Source of the DNA: Clostridiales bacterium
GTDB lineage: Bacteria; Bacillota; Clostridia; Oscillospirales; Oscillospiraceae
Assembly (NCBI GenBank): GCA_004551945.1
Contig: SFPN01000003.1
Location: 1 to 64,000 of the forward strand
DNA length: 64,000 bases
Reading direction: 5' to 3'
Position 1 is the stretch's first letter, and the number at the start of each line of letters is the position of its first letter. Positions 50,712 to 60,074 of this stretch are shown one piece after another. The notes beneath the pieces were generated by a model. It saw only the letters and a list, made by a program, of their open reading frames with translations, made no database searches and had not been told where the DNA came from. Made by a program: the position numbers and the translations under genes.

Positions 50712-51953
50712 ATGAGCATTGTGAAAGACATGTCCCTGGCCGAGTCCGGCCGGAGAAAAATCCAGTGGGTCCGGGACTTTATGCCCGCCCTGTCTCAGAT
50801 TGAGGCCCGCTTTGAGAAGGAACAGCCCTTCCGGGGCCTGCGGGTGGCCGTGTCCGTCCATCTGGAGGCCAAGACTGCCAACCTGGGCTATGTGCTCTCC
50901 AAGGGGGGCGCGGAGGTTTATCTCACCGGCTCCAACCCCCTGTCCACCCAGGACGACGTGGCTGCCGGTCTGGCCAGCCTGGGGGTAGAGACCTTCGGCA
51001 TCCACGGCGCCTCCGTCGAGGAATATGAGCACCACCTGACCGAAACCCTCAAGTGCCGCCCCCACATCGTCATTGACGACGGCGGGGACCTGATCGACCT
51101 GCTGGGGGGCAAGTGCAAGGACTATGCCGACTGCCTCATCGGCGGCTGCGAGGAGACCACCACCGGCATCCTCCGGCTGAAGGCCCGGGAGAAGGCGGGC
51201 ATCCTGCCCTGCTCCATGGTGGCGGTGAACGACGCCAAGGCCAAGCACTACTATGACAACAAGTACGGCACCGGCCAGTCCGCCTGGGACGGCATTATGC
51301 ACACCACCAACCTGGTGGTGGCCGGCAAGACCGTGGTGGTGGCCGGTTACGGCTGGTGCGGCAAGGGGGTGGCCATGCGGGCCGCCGGGATGGGGGCCAA
51401 CGTGATCGTCACGGAGATTGACCCCTTCAAGGCCCTGGACGCCACCATGAACGGCTTCCGGGTGATGACCATGGACGAAGCCGCCCCCCTGGGCGATATC
51501 TTTGTTACCGTCACCGGCTGCAAGGACGTGATCGTCCCCCGGCACTTTGAAACCATGAAGAACAATGTCCTGCTGGCCAACGCCGGCCACTTCGACTGCG
51601 AGGTGGCGGTGGCCGCCCTCCGGGAGATGGCGGTGGAGCGGAAGCTCCGCCGGGAGAACATTGTGGGCTACACCCTGTCCAACGGCCGCACCCTCAACGT
51701 GCTGGCGGAGGGCCGCCTGGTGAACCTGGCCGCCGGCAACGGCCACCCGGCGGAGATCATGGACATGTCCTTTGCCGTCCAGGCCCTGGCCGCTGAGTGG
51801 CTGACCAAGCAGAAGGACCTGGAAAAGAAGGTCTACCCCGTCCCCGACTCCATCGACGACGAGATCGGCCGGGCCAAGCTGGCCGCCCTGGGGCTGACCA
51901 TTGACAAGCTTACTCCCGACCAGGAGGCCTATTTAAACAGCTGGTCCGTTTAA
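50712..51953 (+). CDS. ahcY: Adenosylhomocysteinase-family enzyme
   Basis: It cleaves S-adenosylhomocysteine to homocysteine and adenosine using bound NAD+. The 413-residue protein has LEAKTANLG near 53, DDGGDLID near 125, GGCEETTTG near 145, NDAKAKHYYDNKYGTGQS near 177, the NAD motif VAGYGWCGKG near 212 and NAGHFDCE near 290. The length fits the shorter bacterial/archaeal form; some relatives prefer S-inosylhomocysteine. AGGAAAC precedes ATG 50712. It heads the SAM-cycle cluster behind an S-box. Confidence 0.93.
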   Translation: MSIVKDMSLAESGRRKIQWVRDFMPALSQIEARFEKEQPFRGLRVAVSVHLEAKTANLGYVLSKGGAEVYLTGSNPLSTQDDVAAGLASLGVETFGIHGASVEEYEHHLTETLKCRPHIVIDDGGDLIDLLGGKCKDYADCLIGGCEETTTGILRLKAREKAGILPCSMVAVNDAKAKHYYDNKYGTGQSAWDGIMHTTNLVVAGKTVVVAGYGWCGKGVAMRAAGMGANVIVTEIDPFKALDATMNGFRVMTMDEAAPLGDIFVTVTGCKDVIVPRHFETMKNNVLLANAGHFDCEVAVAALREMAVERKLRRENIVGYTLSNGRTLNVLAEGRLVNLAAGNGHPAEIMDMSFAVQALAAEWLTKQKDLEKKVYPVPDSIDDEIGRAKLAALGLTIDKLTPDQEAYLNSWSV

Positions 51954-51954
51954 G

Positions 51955-52135
51955 CATTTGGAAAAGGCAGCGCCTTTTCCAAATGAAAGAGATTGCGGCC
52001 TGTTGCATCGCACGGGCCTGTGGCCCGCACGTTTGCAGGCCGGGAAGTATGTTTTCCGCCGCGCCTGTCGCCGGAAAACATGATTGCATTTAATTTTCCT
52101 GCTGCGGCAGGAAAACTCTGCGAGGCGAGTCCTCG
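51955..52135 (+). repeat. Structured intergenic element, copy B
   Basis: It starts one base after the ahcY stop. Stem 1 is 51957-51968/51972-51983, extendable by two pairs. Stem 2 is 51996-52002/52036-52042 with inner hairpin 52013-52018/52022-52027. Stem 3 is 52049-52058/52072-52081. Stem 4 is 52094-52102/52107-52115. Same order and spacing as copy A (16893-17065). It is not an S-box, although metK follows. It lies in an operon between two genes, as copy A does. Confidence 0.75.
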
Positions 52136-52163
52136 AAATTTATCAGTATGGAGGAAAACTACA

Positions 52164-53348
52164 ATGAGCCACAGATTTTTTACTTCTGAATCCGTTACCG
52201 AAGGGCATCCCGACAAGATCTGCGATCAGATCTCTGACGCCGTTCTGGACGCCATCCTGGAACAGGACCCCCTGGGCCGCGTCGCCTGCGAGACCACCGC
52301 TTCCACGGGCCTTATCCACATCATGGGCGAAATCAGCACCCACTGCTATGTGGACATCCCCAAGATTGCCCGCCAGGTGATCCGGGAGATCGGCTATGAC
52401 CGGGCCAAGTATGGCTTCGACAGCGAGACCTGCGGAATCATCACCAACATTGACGAGCAGAGCGCTGACATCGCCATGGGCGTGGACCAGTCCCTGGAGG
52501 CCAAGGAAGGCGGGGACAGCGCTCTGGACAACGGCGCTGGCGACCAGGGCATGATGTTCGGCTATGCCTGCGACGAGACCCCTGAGCTGATGCCTCTGGC
52601 CATCTCCCTGGCCCATAAGATGGCCAAGCGCCTGACCCAGGTCCGCAAGGAGGGCGTGGTTGACTACCTGCGTCCCGACGGCAAGACCCAGGTCACCGTG
52701 GAGTATGACGAGAACAAGGTCCCCGTCCGGGTGGACACTGTGGTGCTCTCTACCCAGCACAGCCCCAAGGTGGAGCTGGAGCAGATCCGCAAGGATATGA
52801 TCGAGCTGGTCATCAAGCCCACCGTTCCTCAGGAGCTGATGGACGAGAACACCAAGATCTATGTGAACCCCACCGGCCGCTTCGTCATCGGCGGTCCTCA
52901 GGGCGACACCGGCCTCACCGGCCGGAAGATCATTGTGGATACCTACGGCGGGTCCGCTCCCCACGGCGGCGGCGCCTTCTCCGGCAAGGATCCCACCAAG
53001 GTGGACCGATCCGCTGCCTACGCCGCCCGCTGGGTGGCCAAGACCGTGGTGGCTGCCGGCCTTGCCAAGCGCTGCCAGGTCCAGCTGGCCTACGCCATCG
53101 GCGTTGCCCAGCCTGTGTCCATCCTGGTGGAGACCTTCGGCACCGGTTCTGTTGCTGACGAGGTGCTGGAAGAGGCCGTCCGTAAGACCTTCGACCTGCG
53201 CCCCACCGCTATCATCCGGGATCTGGACCTGCAGAAGCCCATCTACCGCCAGCTGGCAGCCTACGGCCACATGGGCCGCGAGGATCTGGGCGTGCTGTGG
53301 GAGAAGACCGACCGTGCAGAGCAGCTGAAGGCCGCAGTAAACGCATAA
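52164..53348 (+). CDS. metK: S-adenosylmethionine synthetase
   Basis: It makes SAM from methionine and ATP. The 394-residue protein begins MSHRFFTSESVTEGHPDKI and carries the family signatures GAGDQGMMFGYA near 116 and GGGAFSGKDPTKVDRSAAY near 265. GGAGGAAAAC precedes ATG 52164. It follows ahcY after the structured element and is probably in the S-box-controlled transcript. Confidence 0.98.
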   Translation: MSHRFFTSESVTEGHPDKICDQISDAVLDAILEQDPLGRVACETTASTGLIHIMGEISTHCYVDIPKIARQVIREIGYDRAKYGFDSETCGIITNIDEQSADIAMGVDQSLEAKEGGDSALDNGAGDQGMMFGYACDETPELMPLAISLAHKMAKRLTQVRKEGVVDYLRPDGKTQVTVEYDENKVPVRVDTVVLSTQHSPKVELEQIRKDMIELVIKPTVPQELMDENTKIYVNPTGRFVIGGPQGDTGLTGRKIIVDTYGGSAPHGGGAFSGKDPTKVDRSAAYAARWVAKTVVAAGLAKRCQVQLAYAIGVAQPVSILVETFGTGSVADEVLEEAVRKTFDLRPTAIIRDLDLQKPIYRQLAAYGHMGREDLGVLWEKTDRAEQLKAAVNA

Positions 53349-53361
53349 AGGAGGAGCATCC

Positions 53362-54387
53362 ATGCCGGAGATTTCGGTGATCGTCCCGGTGTACCGGGCG
53401 GAGAGCTTTTTGCGCAAATGCACCGAATCCATTCTGAGCCAGACCTTTTCCGACCTGGAGCTGCTGCTGGTTGACGACGGCTCCCCTGACGGCAGCGGCG
53501 CTCTGTGCGATGCCATCGCCCGGGAGGATTCCCGGGTGCGGGTGTTTCACAAGGAGAACGGCGGCGTAAGTTCTGCCCGAAACCTGGGGCTGGAAGAGGC
53601 CCGGGGGCGCTACATCGCCTTTGCTGACGCCGACGACTGGCTGCCCCCGGACGGGCTGGCCCTGCTGCACGCCGCCCTGGAAAAGAGCGGCGCGGACACC
53701 GCCGGCGGCGCCCACTTCCGGGTGGAGCCCGACGGCAAGAGCGAGACTGAGCCTGGGGCGATGCCCGCCGGGGTCTACGGTCCCGAAGAGATCCGCACCG
53801 GCCTCATTGACCGGCTGCTGGGAGAGCGGATGGGAAAGCCGGACCAGGTGCTCAACGGGTTTATCTGGCGCTTTCTCTACTCCCGGTCCATCATCCGGGA
53901 CAACCACATCACCTTTGCCGGGGCCTACCTGGAGGACGAGCTGTTTCTGCTGGAATACTTCTGCTATTCGGAAAAACTGGCCATGATCGGCCAGCCGGTG
54001 TACTATTACCTGCAAAACCCCGCCTCCGTCACCCGCCGGTACCTGGCCGATTATATGCAGACCTTCGAGACCTTCATGCAGGCCAAAACCGCCCTGGCGG
54101 AAAAGCACGGCCTGGGGGAAAACCTGCCCCTGTGGCGGGAAAACTCCAACTGGTCCGGCCTGCTCATCGCCATCGGCAATGAGTTTGCCGGGGGAAACCC
54201 CGCGACCCTGGCTCAGAAGCGGCAGAACGTCAAGGCCATCTGCGCCCGGCCGGAGATGGCCCGGGCCATCCAGGCCATCCAGCCCCAGGGGCTGGGCCGG
54301 AACAAGCAGATGGTGGCTGACCTGGTGTGCAAGGGCCACTTCTTCCTGCTGTCCCTTTTGTATTGGTATAAAAATCGGAACAAATGA
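53362..54387 (+). CDS. Family 2 glycosyltransferase, 341 aa
   Basis: The GT-A domain opens with ISVIVPVYRAESFLRKC, followed by LLLVDDGSPDGS and the metal-binding DADDW near 91. It transfers a sugar from a nucleotide donor, probably for a surface polysaccharide. AAGGAGGAGC sits between the metK stop and this ATG, only 13 bases apart. The stop overlaps an ATG in the next frame. Its presence inside a methionine cluster is unexpected. Confidence 0.9.
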   Translation: MPEISVIVPVYRAESFLRKCTESILSQTFSDLELLLVDDGSPDGSGALCDAIAREDSRVRVFHKENGGVSSARNLGLEEARGRYIAFADADDWLPPDGLALLHAALEKSGADTAGGAHFRVEPDGKSETEPGAMPAGVYGPEEIRTGLIDRLLGERMGKPDQVLNGFIWRFLYSRSIIRDNHITFAGAYLEDELFLLEYFCYSEKLAMIGQPVYYYLQNPASVTRRYLADYMQTFETFMQAKTALAEKHGLGENLPLWRENSNWSGLLIAIGNEFAGGNPATLAQKRQNVKAICARPEMARAIQAIQPQGLGRNKQMVADLVCKGHFFLLSLLYWYKNRNK

Positions 54388-54452
54388 ATGCCGCAGCACG
54401 GGGACGGCGCCGTGCCGCCCCTATGCTGTGTTCAAGAAAGGAGCGATCGCGT

Positions 54453-56006
54453 TTGGAAACCGTGCAGAGCAGTGTTCTCTGTCAGTGGCTGGCGCCCCTT
54501 TGGAATGCGCTGTGCCGCTGGTATGACGCCAGCGTTCTGGCCCGTCTGATCCGGGGGATCGGAGCGGGCATCCGGGCTTGGTGCGATGGCAGTGCCCTCT
54601 TTCACTTTGCTGCCCGGGAGGGAACCCTCACCAGAGCCTGGCCGGACAGCCTTCTGTGCCGGGTGCTTACCTTCCTGCTGAACATCCCCACCCGGCTTGT
54701 CCAGCTGATCTATGAAAAATGCCGAACCGCCTTCGAGGGCAGCTTCTTTGCCCAGCTGGCCTTCGGCATTGTGGAGAGTACCCCCCTGGCAGTGGCCTGG
54801 CTCATGCTGGTGGTGATGGTGATCCCCTTCAAGTACTGGAACAACGCCTACAGTCTGGCCGGGTTCATCCTGTGCTTCATCCTGGCCATCTTTGCCGGAA
54901 CCCGGCAAAAGGGCTGGAAGCTGGACCTGGCCGCCATTGGCCCCTGGCTGGTGGCCTTTGCCGGCATGGTGATGGTGTCCTGGCCCCTGTCCGCCTATTC
55001 CTCCCAGTCCGCCCGCTTCCTGCTGTATCACGTCACCTGCATGCTCTGCGTGGTGGTGATTGTCAGCACCGTGGAGCGCCGGGATCAGCTGGTGCGGCTT
55101 ATGGGCGCGGCCTCCCTGGCCCTGGGGGTCATGTCCATCTCCGGCTTTTATCAGCGGGCCAACGGCATCCGGATTAACCCTTCCTATGTGGACATGACCC
55201 TCTACAAGGACATGCCCGGCCGGGTCTATGCCTTTTATGAAAACCCCAACACCTTCGCCGAGGTGCTGCTGCTTCTGATCCCTGTGGCTGTTGCCTTGAT
55301 GCTGTGCAGCAAGGGCTGGTTCGGCCGTTTCCTGGGCTTTTTCAGCGCCGCGCTGGGCTGCGCAGCCATGATCATGACCTATTCCCGGGCCAGCTGGCTG
55401 GGGCTGGGGGTGGCTGTGCTGGTCTTCCTTCTGCTGTGGAAGCGGAAGCTGATCCCCGCCATGATTGCGGTGGCGGTGGCCGCCCTGCCCTTCCTGCCGG
55501 ACGTGGTGTTCAACCGTCTGATCAATATGTTCAATCTGTCGGACTCCTCCACCAGCAGCCGCTTCCCCCTGTATTACGCGGCCGGAGAGTTTCTCATGCA
55601 GCGCCCTCTCCTGGGTGCGGGTCTGGGGTCCGATGCCGTCCGTTCGGCCATCAGCGACCTGAACCTTTTCCACGGAAACGACCACTTCGTCCATTGTCAC
55701 AATACTTACCTACAAATCTGGTGTGAAACTGGGTTGGTTGGTATCGTTTCCTTTGTGGGCGGTGTGCTCTGGACCATCAAGCAGGGCATCCGGGCTGTGG
55801 CCCGGTCCGCCTGTCATCACCAGACCCGTCTGGCTATCATCGGCGGCGCTGCCGCCCTGGCCGGGAGCCTGGTCTGCGGGCTGGCAGACTATTTGTGGAA
55901 CTATCCCCGGGTTATGCTGATCTTCTGGTTTGTCTGCGCCATTGTGGTGGCAGGCATCCGGCTGGCCGCCCGGGAAGGGAAGGAGAGCATACTCTGTGCG
56001 GAATAA
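54453..56006 (+). CDS. O-antigen ligase/polymerase-family membrane protein, 517 aa
   Basis: About ten to twelve membrane helices with the Wzy/WaaL-type (PF04932) loop near the C-terminal third (HCHNTYLQIWCETGLVG). Such proteins polymerise or ligate surface glycans. TTG 54453 is preferred because AAAGGAG lies nine bases upstream; ATG 54384, overlapping the glycosyltransferase stop, would add 23 residues. It forms a pair with the glycosyltransferase, inside a SAM-cycle cluster. Confidence 0.85.
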   Translation: METVQSSVLCQWLAPLWNALCRWYDASVLARLIRGIGAGIRAWCDGSALFHFAAREGTLTRAWPDSLLCRVLTFLLNIPTRLVQLIYEKCRTAFEGSFFAQLAFGIVESTPLAVAWLMLVVMVIPFKYWNNAYSLAGFILCFILAIFAGTRQKGWKLDLAAIGPWLVAFAGMVMVSWPLSAYSSQSARFLLYHVTCMLCVVVIVSTVERRDQLVRLMGAASLALGVMSISGFYQRANGIRINPSYVDMTLYKDMPGRVYAFYENPNTFAEVLLLLIPVAVALMLCSKGWFGRFLGFFSAALGCAAMIMTYSRASWLGLGVAVLVFLLLWKRKLIPAMIAVAVAALPFLPDVVFNRLINMFNLSDSSTSSRFPLYYAAGEFLMQRPLLGAGLGSDAVRSAISDLNLFHGNDHFVHCHNTYLQIWCETGLVGIVSFVGGVLWTIKQGIRAVARSACHHQTRLAIIGGAAALAGSLVCGLADYLWNYPRVMLIFWFVCAIVVAGIRLAAREGKESILCAE

Positions 56007-56020
56007 AAAGGAGAATTCCC

Positions 56021-56890
56021 GTGAAACTGAGTAATCTTTGGAATGAAAAACCGGTCACCCTTTCCTTCGAGGCCTTTCCCCCCAAGAAAGACGTTGACTT
56101 TGACACTGTCCGCTTTGCCATCGAGCAGATTGCCGAGCTGAAGCCGGACTTTATGAGCGTCACCTACGGCGCCGGCGGCAGCACCGCTGCCTACACGGCG
56201 GAGATCGCCCGCATCGTCCAGGCGGGCCACGGGGTTCCTGCTCTGGCCCACCTGACCTGCGTGTCCTCCAACCGGGACCGCATCCAGCAGGAGCTGGAAA
56301 ACCTGAAGGCTGTGGGCGTGGAGAACATCCTGGCCCTGCGGGGAGACTACCCCCAGGGCTATGACCCCAACGCCCCCCGGGACTATCGTTACGCGGCGGA
56401 TCTCATCAAGGAGATCCGGGCCTTCGGGGGCTTCGACGTGGGCGCGGCCTGCTACCCCGAGGGGCACACCGAGTGCCGCAGCCAGGAGGAGGACCTGCTC
56501 CATTTAAAGGAGAAGGTGGACTGCGGCGTGGACTTTCTCACCACCCAGATGTTTTTTGATAACAGCGTCCTGTACAGCTTCCTGTACCGGGCCCAGCGGG
56601 TGGGCATCCAGGTGCCGGTGCTGGCGGGGATCATGCCCGTCACCAACGCCGCCCAGATGACCCAGATCCTGAACCTGTCGGGGAGCACGCCCCCCTATCG
56701 GTTCCGGATGCTCCTGGACCGGTTCCGGGAGCGGCCCGACGCCATGAAGCAGGCGGGCATTGTCTACGCCGCCGAGCAGATTGTGGACCTGGTGGCCAAC
56801 GGCATCCGGGGCATCCATGTGTACACCATGAACCGGCCAGACGTGGCAGCCAAGCTGCTGGAGAACCTCTCCGGGGTGCTGGGCCGGTGA
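56021..56890 (+). CDS. metF: Methylenetetrahydrofolate reductase
   Basis: It reduces 5,10-methylene-THF to 5-methyl-THF for MetH. The 289-residue TIM-barrel protein shows SFEAFPPKK near 14, VTYGAGGST near 47, LRGDYP near 106 and TTQMFFDN near 182. The start is GTG 56021 with AAAAGGAG upstream. The stop overlaps the next start as TGATG. It supplies the methyl donor for the two genes that follow. Confidence 0.96.
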   Translation: MKLSNLWNEKPVTLSFEAFPPKKDVDFDTVRFAIEQIAELKPDFMSVTYGAGGSTAAYTAEIARIVQAGHGVPALAHLTCVSSNRDRIQQELENLKAVGVENILALRGDYPQGYDPNAPRDYRYAADLIKEIRAFGGFDVGAACYPEGHTECRSQEEDLLHLKEKVDCGVDFLTTQMFFDNSVLYSFLYRAQRVGIQVPVLAGIMPVTNAAQMTQILNLSGSTPPYRFRMLLDRFRERPDAMKQAGIVYAAEQIVDLVANGIRGIHVYTMNRPDVAAKLLENLSGVLGR

Positions 56891-57519
56891 TGAAACTAGA
56901 TCAGAAAGAGATTGCGCGGTACTTAGGCCGGGGAGCGGCAGCCCTGCCCCCGGAGGTGGCTGCCCAGGCAGAGGCCTGCCAAAAAGAGCTGGCAGCGGCA
57001 GTTACCCCCCGGACCATTGCCCGGCGGCTGCCCGTGGATACCTTCACCGGGGAGAGCCGGGATCTGGCCCACCACCTGCGCCACTGCCGGGAGGGTTTTC
57101 TCTATGCCGTGACCCTGGGTCCGGCGGCGGACCGGCTTCTGCGCCGGTGGGCCGCCCAGAGCATGGCCAAGGCAGCGGTGGGCCAGGCGGTGTGCGCTGC
57201 GTGGCTGGATCAGCTGTGCGCGGATTACTGCCAGAGCCTGCTGGCCCAGGCCGGGGAGGGAGCCTACCTGACCCCGCCCTTTAGCCCCGGCTACGGGGAC
57301 TGGGCCCTGTCCGTCCAGGGCAGGGTGCTGGACCTGCTGGAAGCCCCCAAGCGGATCGGCCTGACCCTCACCAACGGGGGCATGCTGGTGCCGGAGAAGT
57401 CCATTACTGCCGTGGTGGGCATCAGCGACCGGGAAGAGGAATCCTGCGGCCAGAAATGTATGCGCTGCAAAAAGAAAGACTGCCCCTTCCGGGCAGGAGA
57501 AGCGAGATCAGAGGATTGA
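56890..57519 (+). CDS. Stand-alone MetH activation-domain-like protein, 209 aa
   Basis: It resembles the C-terminal reactivation domain of cobalamin-dependent methionine synthase: FSPGYGDWALSVQ near 137 and KRIGLTLTNGGMLVPEKSITAVVGI near 158, then a C-terminal cysteine cluster (CGQKCMRCKKKDC). The adjacent MetH lacks this domain, so this protein probably supplies reactivation (reductive SAM-dependent methylation of cob(II)alamin). The terminal Cys set may bind an Fe-S cluster or metal; that is inference. Confidence 0.88.
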   Translation: MKLDQKEIARYLGRGAAALPPEVAAQAEACQKELAAAVTPRTIARRLPVDTFTGESRDLAHHLRHCREGFLYAVTLGPAADRLLRRWAAQSMAKAAVGQAVCAAWLDQLCADYCQSLLAQAGEGAYLTPPFSPGYGDWALSVQGRVLDLLEAPKRIGLTLTNGGMLVPEKSITAVVGISDREEESCGQKCMRCKKKDCPFRAGEARSED

Positions 57520-57534
57520 AAGGGGAGCTGTCCC

Positions 57535-59925
57535 ATGAAAACCGTACTGGAAGCCATCAAAGAACGACGTCTTTATCTGGACGGCGGCATGGGGAGTATG
57601 CTCCAGGCCGCCGGTTTGCCGGAGGGCCTGCTCCCCGACGTTTGGAGCATCCAGAACCCGCAGGCAATCCAGGATGTCCACCGGCAATATCTGGAGGCGG
57701 GCTGTCGGATCATTACCACCAACACCTTCGGGACCAACCGCCAGAAGCTGGCCCCCTATGGGCTCACCCCCGCCCAGGTAATGACCGCAGCAGTGGCCAA
57801 CGTCCGGGCGGCCATGGAGCAAGCCGGGGTCACCGACGGCTACGTCTGTGCTGATCTTGGCCCCACGGGCAAACTGCTGAAGCCCTACGGAGACCTGGAT
57901 TTTGAAGACGCAGTGGACCTGTTTGCCGAGACGGCCCGGGCCGCCGCCCAGGCAGGGGCAGACTGCGTCCTGGTAGAGACCATGAGCGACCTGTATGAGC
58001 TAAAGGCCGCCGTGGTGGCCGTGAAGGAAAACTGTGACCTGCCCATCTTTGCCAGCCTGATTTTCGACGGCACCGGCAAGCTCCTCACCGGCGGCTCGCC
58101 CCGGGCGGCTGTGGCCCTGATGGAGGGCCTGGGGGTGAACGTCTTCGGCATCAACTGCGGCCTGGGCCCCAAGGAGATGGCCCCGGTGTTTGAGGCCTTC
58201 TGGGCGGATTCCTCCACCCCGCTGCTCCTCCAGCCCAACGCGGGCCTGCCCAGAAGCGAAGGGGGCAAGGCGGTCTACGACGTGGACCCCCAGACCTACG
58301 CCGCCGAGATGCTCCCCCTGGCCCCTATGGCCACGGTGATGGGCGGCTGCTGCGGCACTACCCCCGCCCATCTGAAAGCCCTTATTGAGGCCACCCGGGA
58401 CATCCCCCTGCCGGAGGTCACCCAGAAGGAGACCTGCTTTATCACCTCCTACTGCCAGGCGGTGGCCCTGGACGGGAAGCACCCGGTGATCATCGGCGAG
58501 CGCATCAACCCCACCGGCAAGAAAAAACTCCAGGCCGCTCTCCGGGAGGGGGACACCGGCTATGTGCTGAACGAAGCCCTCAAGCAGGAGGAGGCCGGGG
58601 CCCACATCCTGGACGTGAACGTGGGCCTGCCGGGCCTGGACGAGCCTGCTGTGCTCACCGCCACCATGGAGGCCATCCAGGAGGTCACCGGCTTGCCCCT
58701 CCAGCTGGACACCTCCAACCCCGAAGCCATGGAGCGGGCCCTGCGCCGGTACAACGGCAAGCCCCTCATCAACTCGGTCAACGGCAAGGAGGAGAGCCTG
58801 AACGCCATCCTTCCCCTGGTGAAAAAGTACGGCGGCGGTCTGGTGTGCCTGGCGCTGGACGACGACGGGATTCCTGAGACTGTGGAAGGCCGGGTGGCCA
58901 TCGCCCAGAAGATCATCCGCCGGGCGGAGGAACTGGGCATTCCCCGCCGGGAGCTGCTGGTGGACGGCCTGACCATGCCGGTGAGCGCCGGGGGAGAGAA
59001 CGCCAACGTTACCCTGGGCACCCTCTGCCAGGCCAAGCAGGTCCTGGGGGTGAAAACCGCCCTGGGCGTTTCCAACGTGTCCTTCGGCCTGCCCAAGCGG
59101 GAGCAGCTGAACCAGGCCTTCTTCACCATGGCCCTCCAGGGTGGCCTGGATGGGGCCATCATCAACCCCATGAGCGCCCCTATGATGGCCGCCTACCGGT
59201 CCTACTGCGCCCTCACCGGCCTGGACGACCAGTGCCAGGTCTATATGGAGGCCTTCCGGGACGCGGCCCCTGCCGCCGCTCCCGTCCCCAAGGCAGCGGA
59301 CGGCCAGGTGACCCTCCACCAGGCTGTGTGCAAGGGCTTAAAGGAAGCCGCCGCCAGCCAGGCCAAGGCCCAGGCGGCCTCCGGCACAGCCATCCTGGAC
59401 ATCATCAACAGCCAGCTGGTGCCCGCCCTGGACGAGGTGGGCAAGGGCTTTGAGAAGGGCACCCTCTTCCTGCCCCAGCTGCTCATGAGCGCCGAGGCCG
59501 CCAAGGAGGCCTTCCAGGTGCTGAAGGAGTATCTCCCCGCGGCGGAAAACGCCGGGGAGCCCCAGATCATCCTGGCTACTGTTAAGGGAGACATCCACGA
59601 CATCGGCAAGAACATCGTAAAGGTCCTGCTGGAGAGCTATCGCTTCCGGGTGCTGGACCTGGGCAAGGACGTATCCCCGGAGACCATCGTGGAGACTGCC
59701 CGGGAGAAAAAGATCCCCCTGGTGGGCCTGTCCGCTCTGATGACCACCACCGCCCCCTACATGGAGGAGACCATCCGCCAGCTGCGGCAGGCGGACCTGC
59801 CCTGCAAGGTGGTGGTGGGCGGCGCGGTCATCACCCAGGACTATGCCGACAGCATCGGCGCCGACTGCTACGCGGCGGACGCCATGGAGACGGTGCACTA
59901 CGCCCAGAGCCTGCTGGAGCCCTGA
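57535..59925 (+). CDS. metH: Cobalamin-dependent methionine synthase (short form)
   Basis: It methylates homocysteine from 5-methyl-THF. The 796-residue protein has a homocysteine-binding domain (residues 1-285, zinc Cys motif GGCCGTTP near 267), a pterin-binding domain (about 300-570, INPTGKKK), a B12 cap domain (about 590-670) and a B12-binding Rossmann domain with DIHDIGKNIV near 686 (His ligand). The reactivation domain found in long MetH is missing and is encoded just upstream instead. GGGGAGC precedes the ATG. Confidence 0.96.
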   Translation: MKTVLEAIKERRLYLDGGMGSMLQAAGLPEGLLPDVWSIQNPQAIQDVHRQYLEAGCRIITTNTFGTNRQKLAPYGLTPAQVMTAAVANVRAAMEQAGVTDGYVCADLGPTGKLLKPYGDLDFEDAVDLFAETARAAAQAGADCVLVETMSDLYELKAAVVAVKENCDLPIFASLIFDGTGKLLTGGSPRAAVALMEGLGVNVFGINCGLGPKEMAPVFEAFWADSSTPLLLQPNAGLPRSEGGKAVYDVDPQTYAAEMLPLAPMATVMGGCCGTTPAHLKALIEATRDIPLPEVTQKETCFITSYCQAVALDGKHPVIIGERINPTGKKKLQAALREGDTGYVLNEALKQEEAGAHILDVNVGLPGLDEPAVLTATMEAIQEVTGLPLQLDTSNPEAMERALRRYNGKPLINSVNGKEESLNAILPLVKKYGGGLVCLALDDDGIPETVEGRVAIAQKIIRRAEELGIPRRELLVDGLTMPVSAGGENANVTLGTLCQAKQVLGVKTALGVSNVSFGLPKREQLNQAFFTMALQGGLDGAIINPMSAPMMAAYRSYCALTGLDDQCQVYMEAFRDAAPAAAPVPKAADGQVTLHQAVCKGLKEAAASQAKAQAASGTAILDIINSQLVPALDEVGKGFEKGTLFLPQLLMSAEAAKEAFQVLKEYLPAAENAGEPQIILATVKGDIHDIGKNIVKVLLESYRFRVLDLGKDVSPETIVETAREKKIPLVGLSALMTTTAPYMEETIRQLRQADLPCKVVVGGAVITQDYADSIGADCYAADAMETVHYAQSLLEP

Positions 59926-59997
59926 GCAAAGAGCCAAGGAAACCCTGTTCTTTCGGTAGAAAATTATTATTCCTGACAATTTTTTCACATGAAATAG

Positions 59998-60026
59998 TTG
60001 ACAGTAAAAAAATATGGTGCTACGAT
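59998..60026 (+). promoter_or_regulatory. Promoter before the Rh-type channel gene
   Basis: TTGACA (59998-60003), 17-bp spacer, TACGAT (60021-60026). The hairpin at 60031 would be the very start of this transcript. Confidence 0.6.
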
Positions 60027-60030
60027 TACA

Positions 60031-60074
60031 TCACGCAAGGGACCCTTCGCCCCGGTCCCTTGCGTGATTTTTTT
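60031..60074 (+). terminator. Terminator hairpin in the leader of the Rh-type gene
   Basis: TCACGCAAGGGACC pairs perfectly with GGTCCCTTGCGTGA and is followed by TTTTTTT. It lies between the promoter above and the gene at 60099. It may end the metH transcript, attenuate the channel gene, or both. Confidence 0.8.

Noticed and set aside
51955..52135. The region before metK as a SAM riboswitch
   Set aside because: It lacks the conserved core of known SAM aptamers, and a copy occurs near an unrelated transporter.
60031..60074. The leader hairpin as an ANTAR antitermination target
   Set aside because: ANTAR sites have paired hairpins with six-base loops holding conserved A1 and G4. Here there is one hairpin with a nine-base loop.
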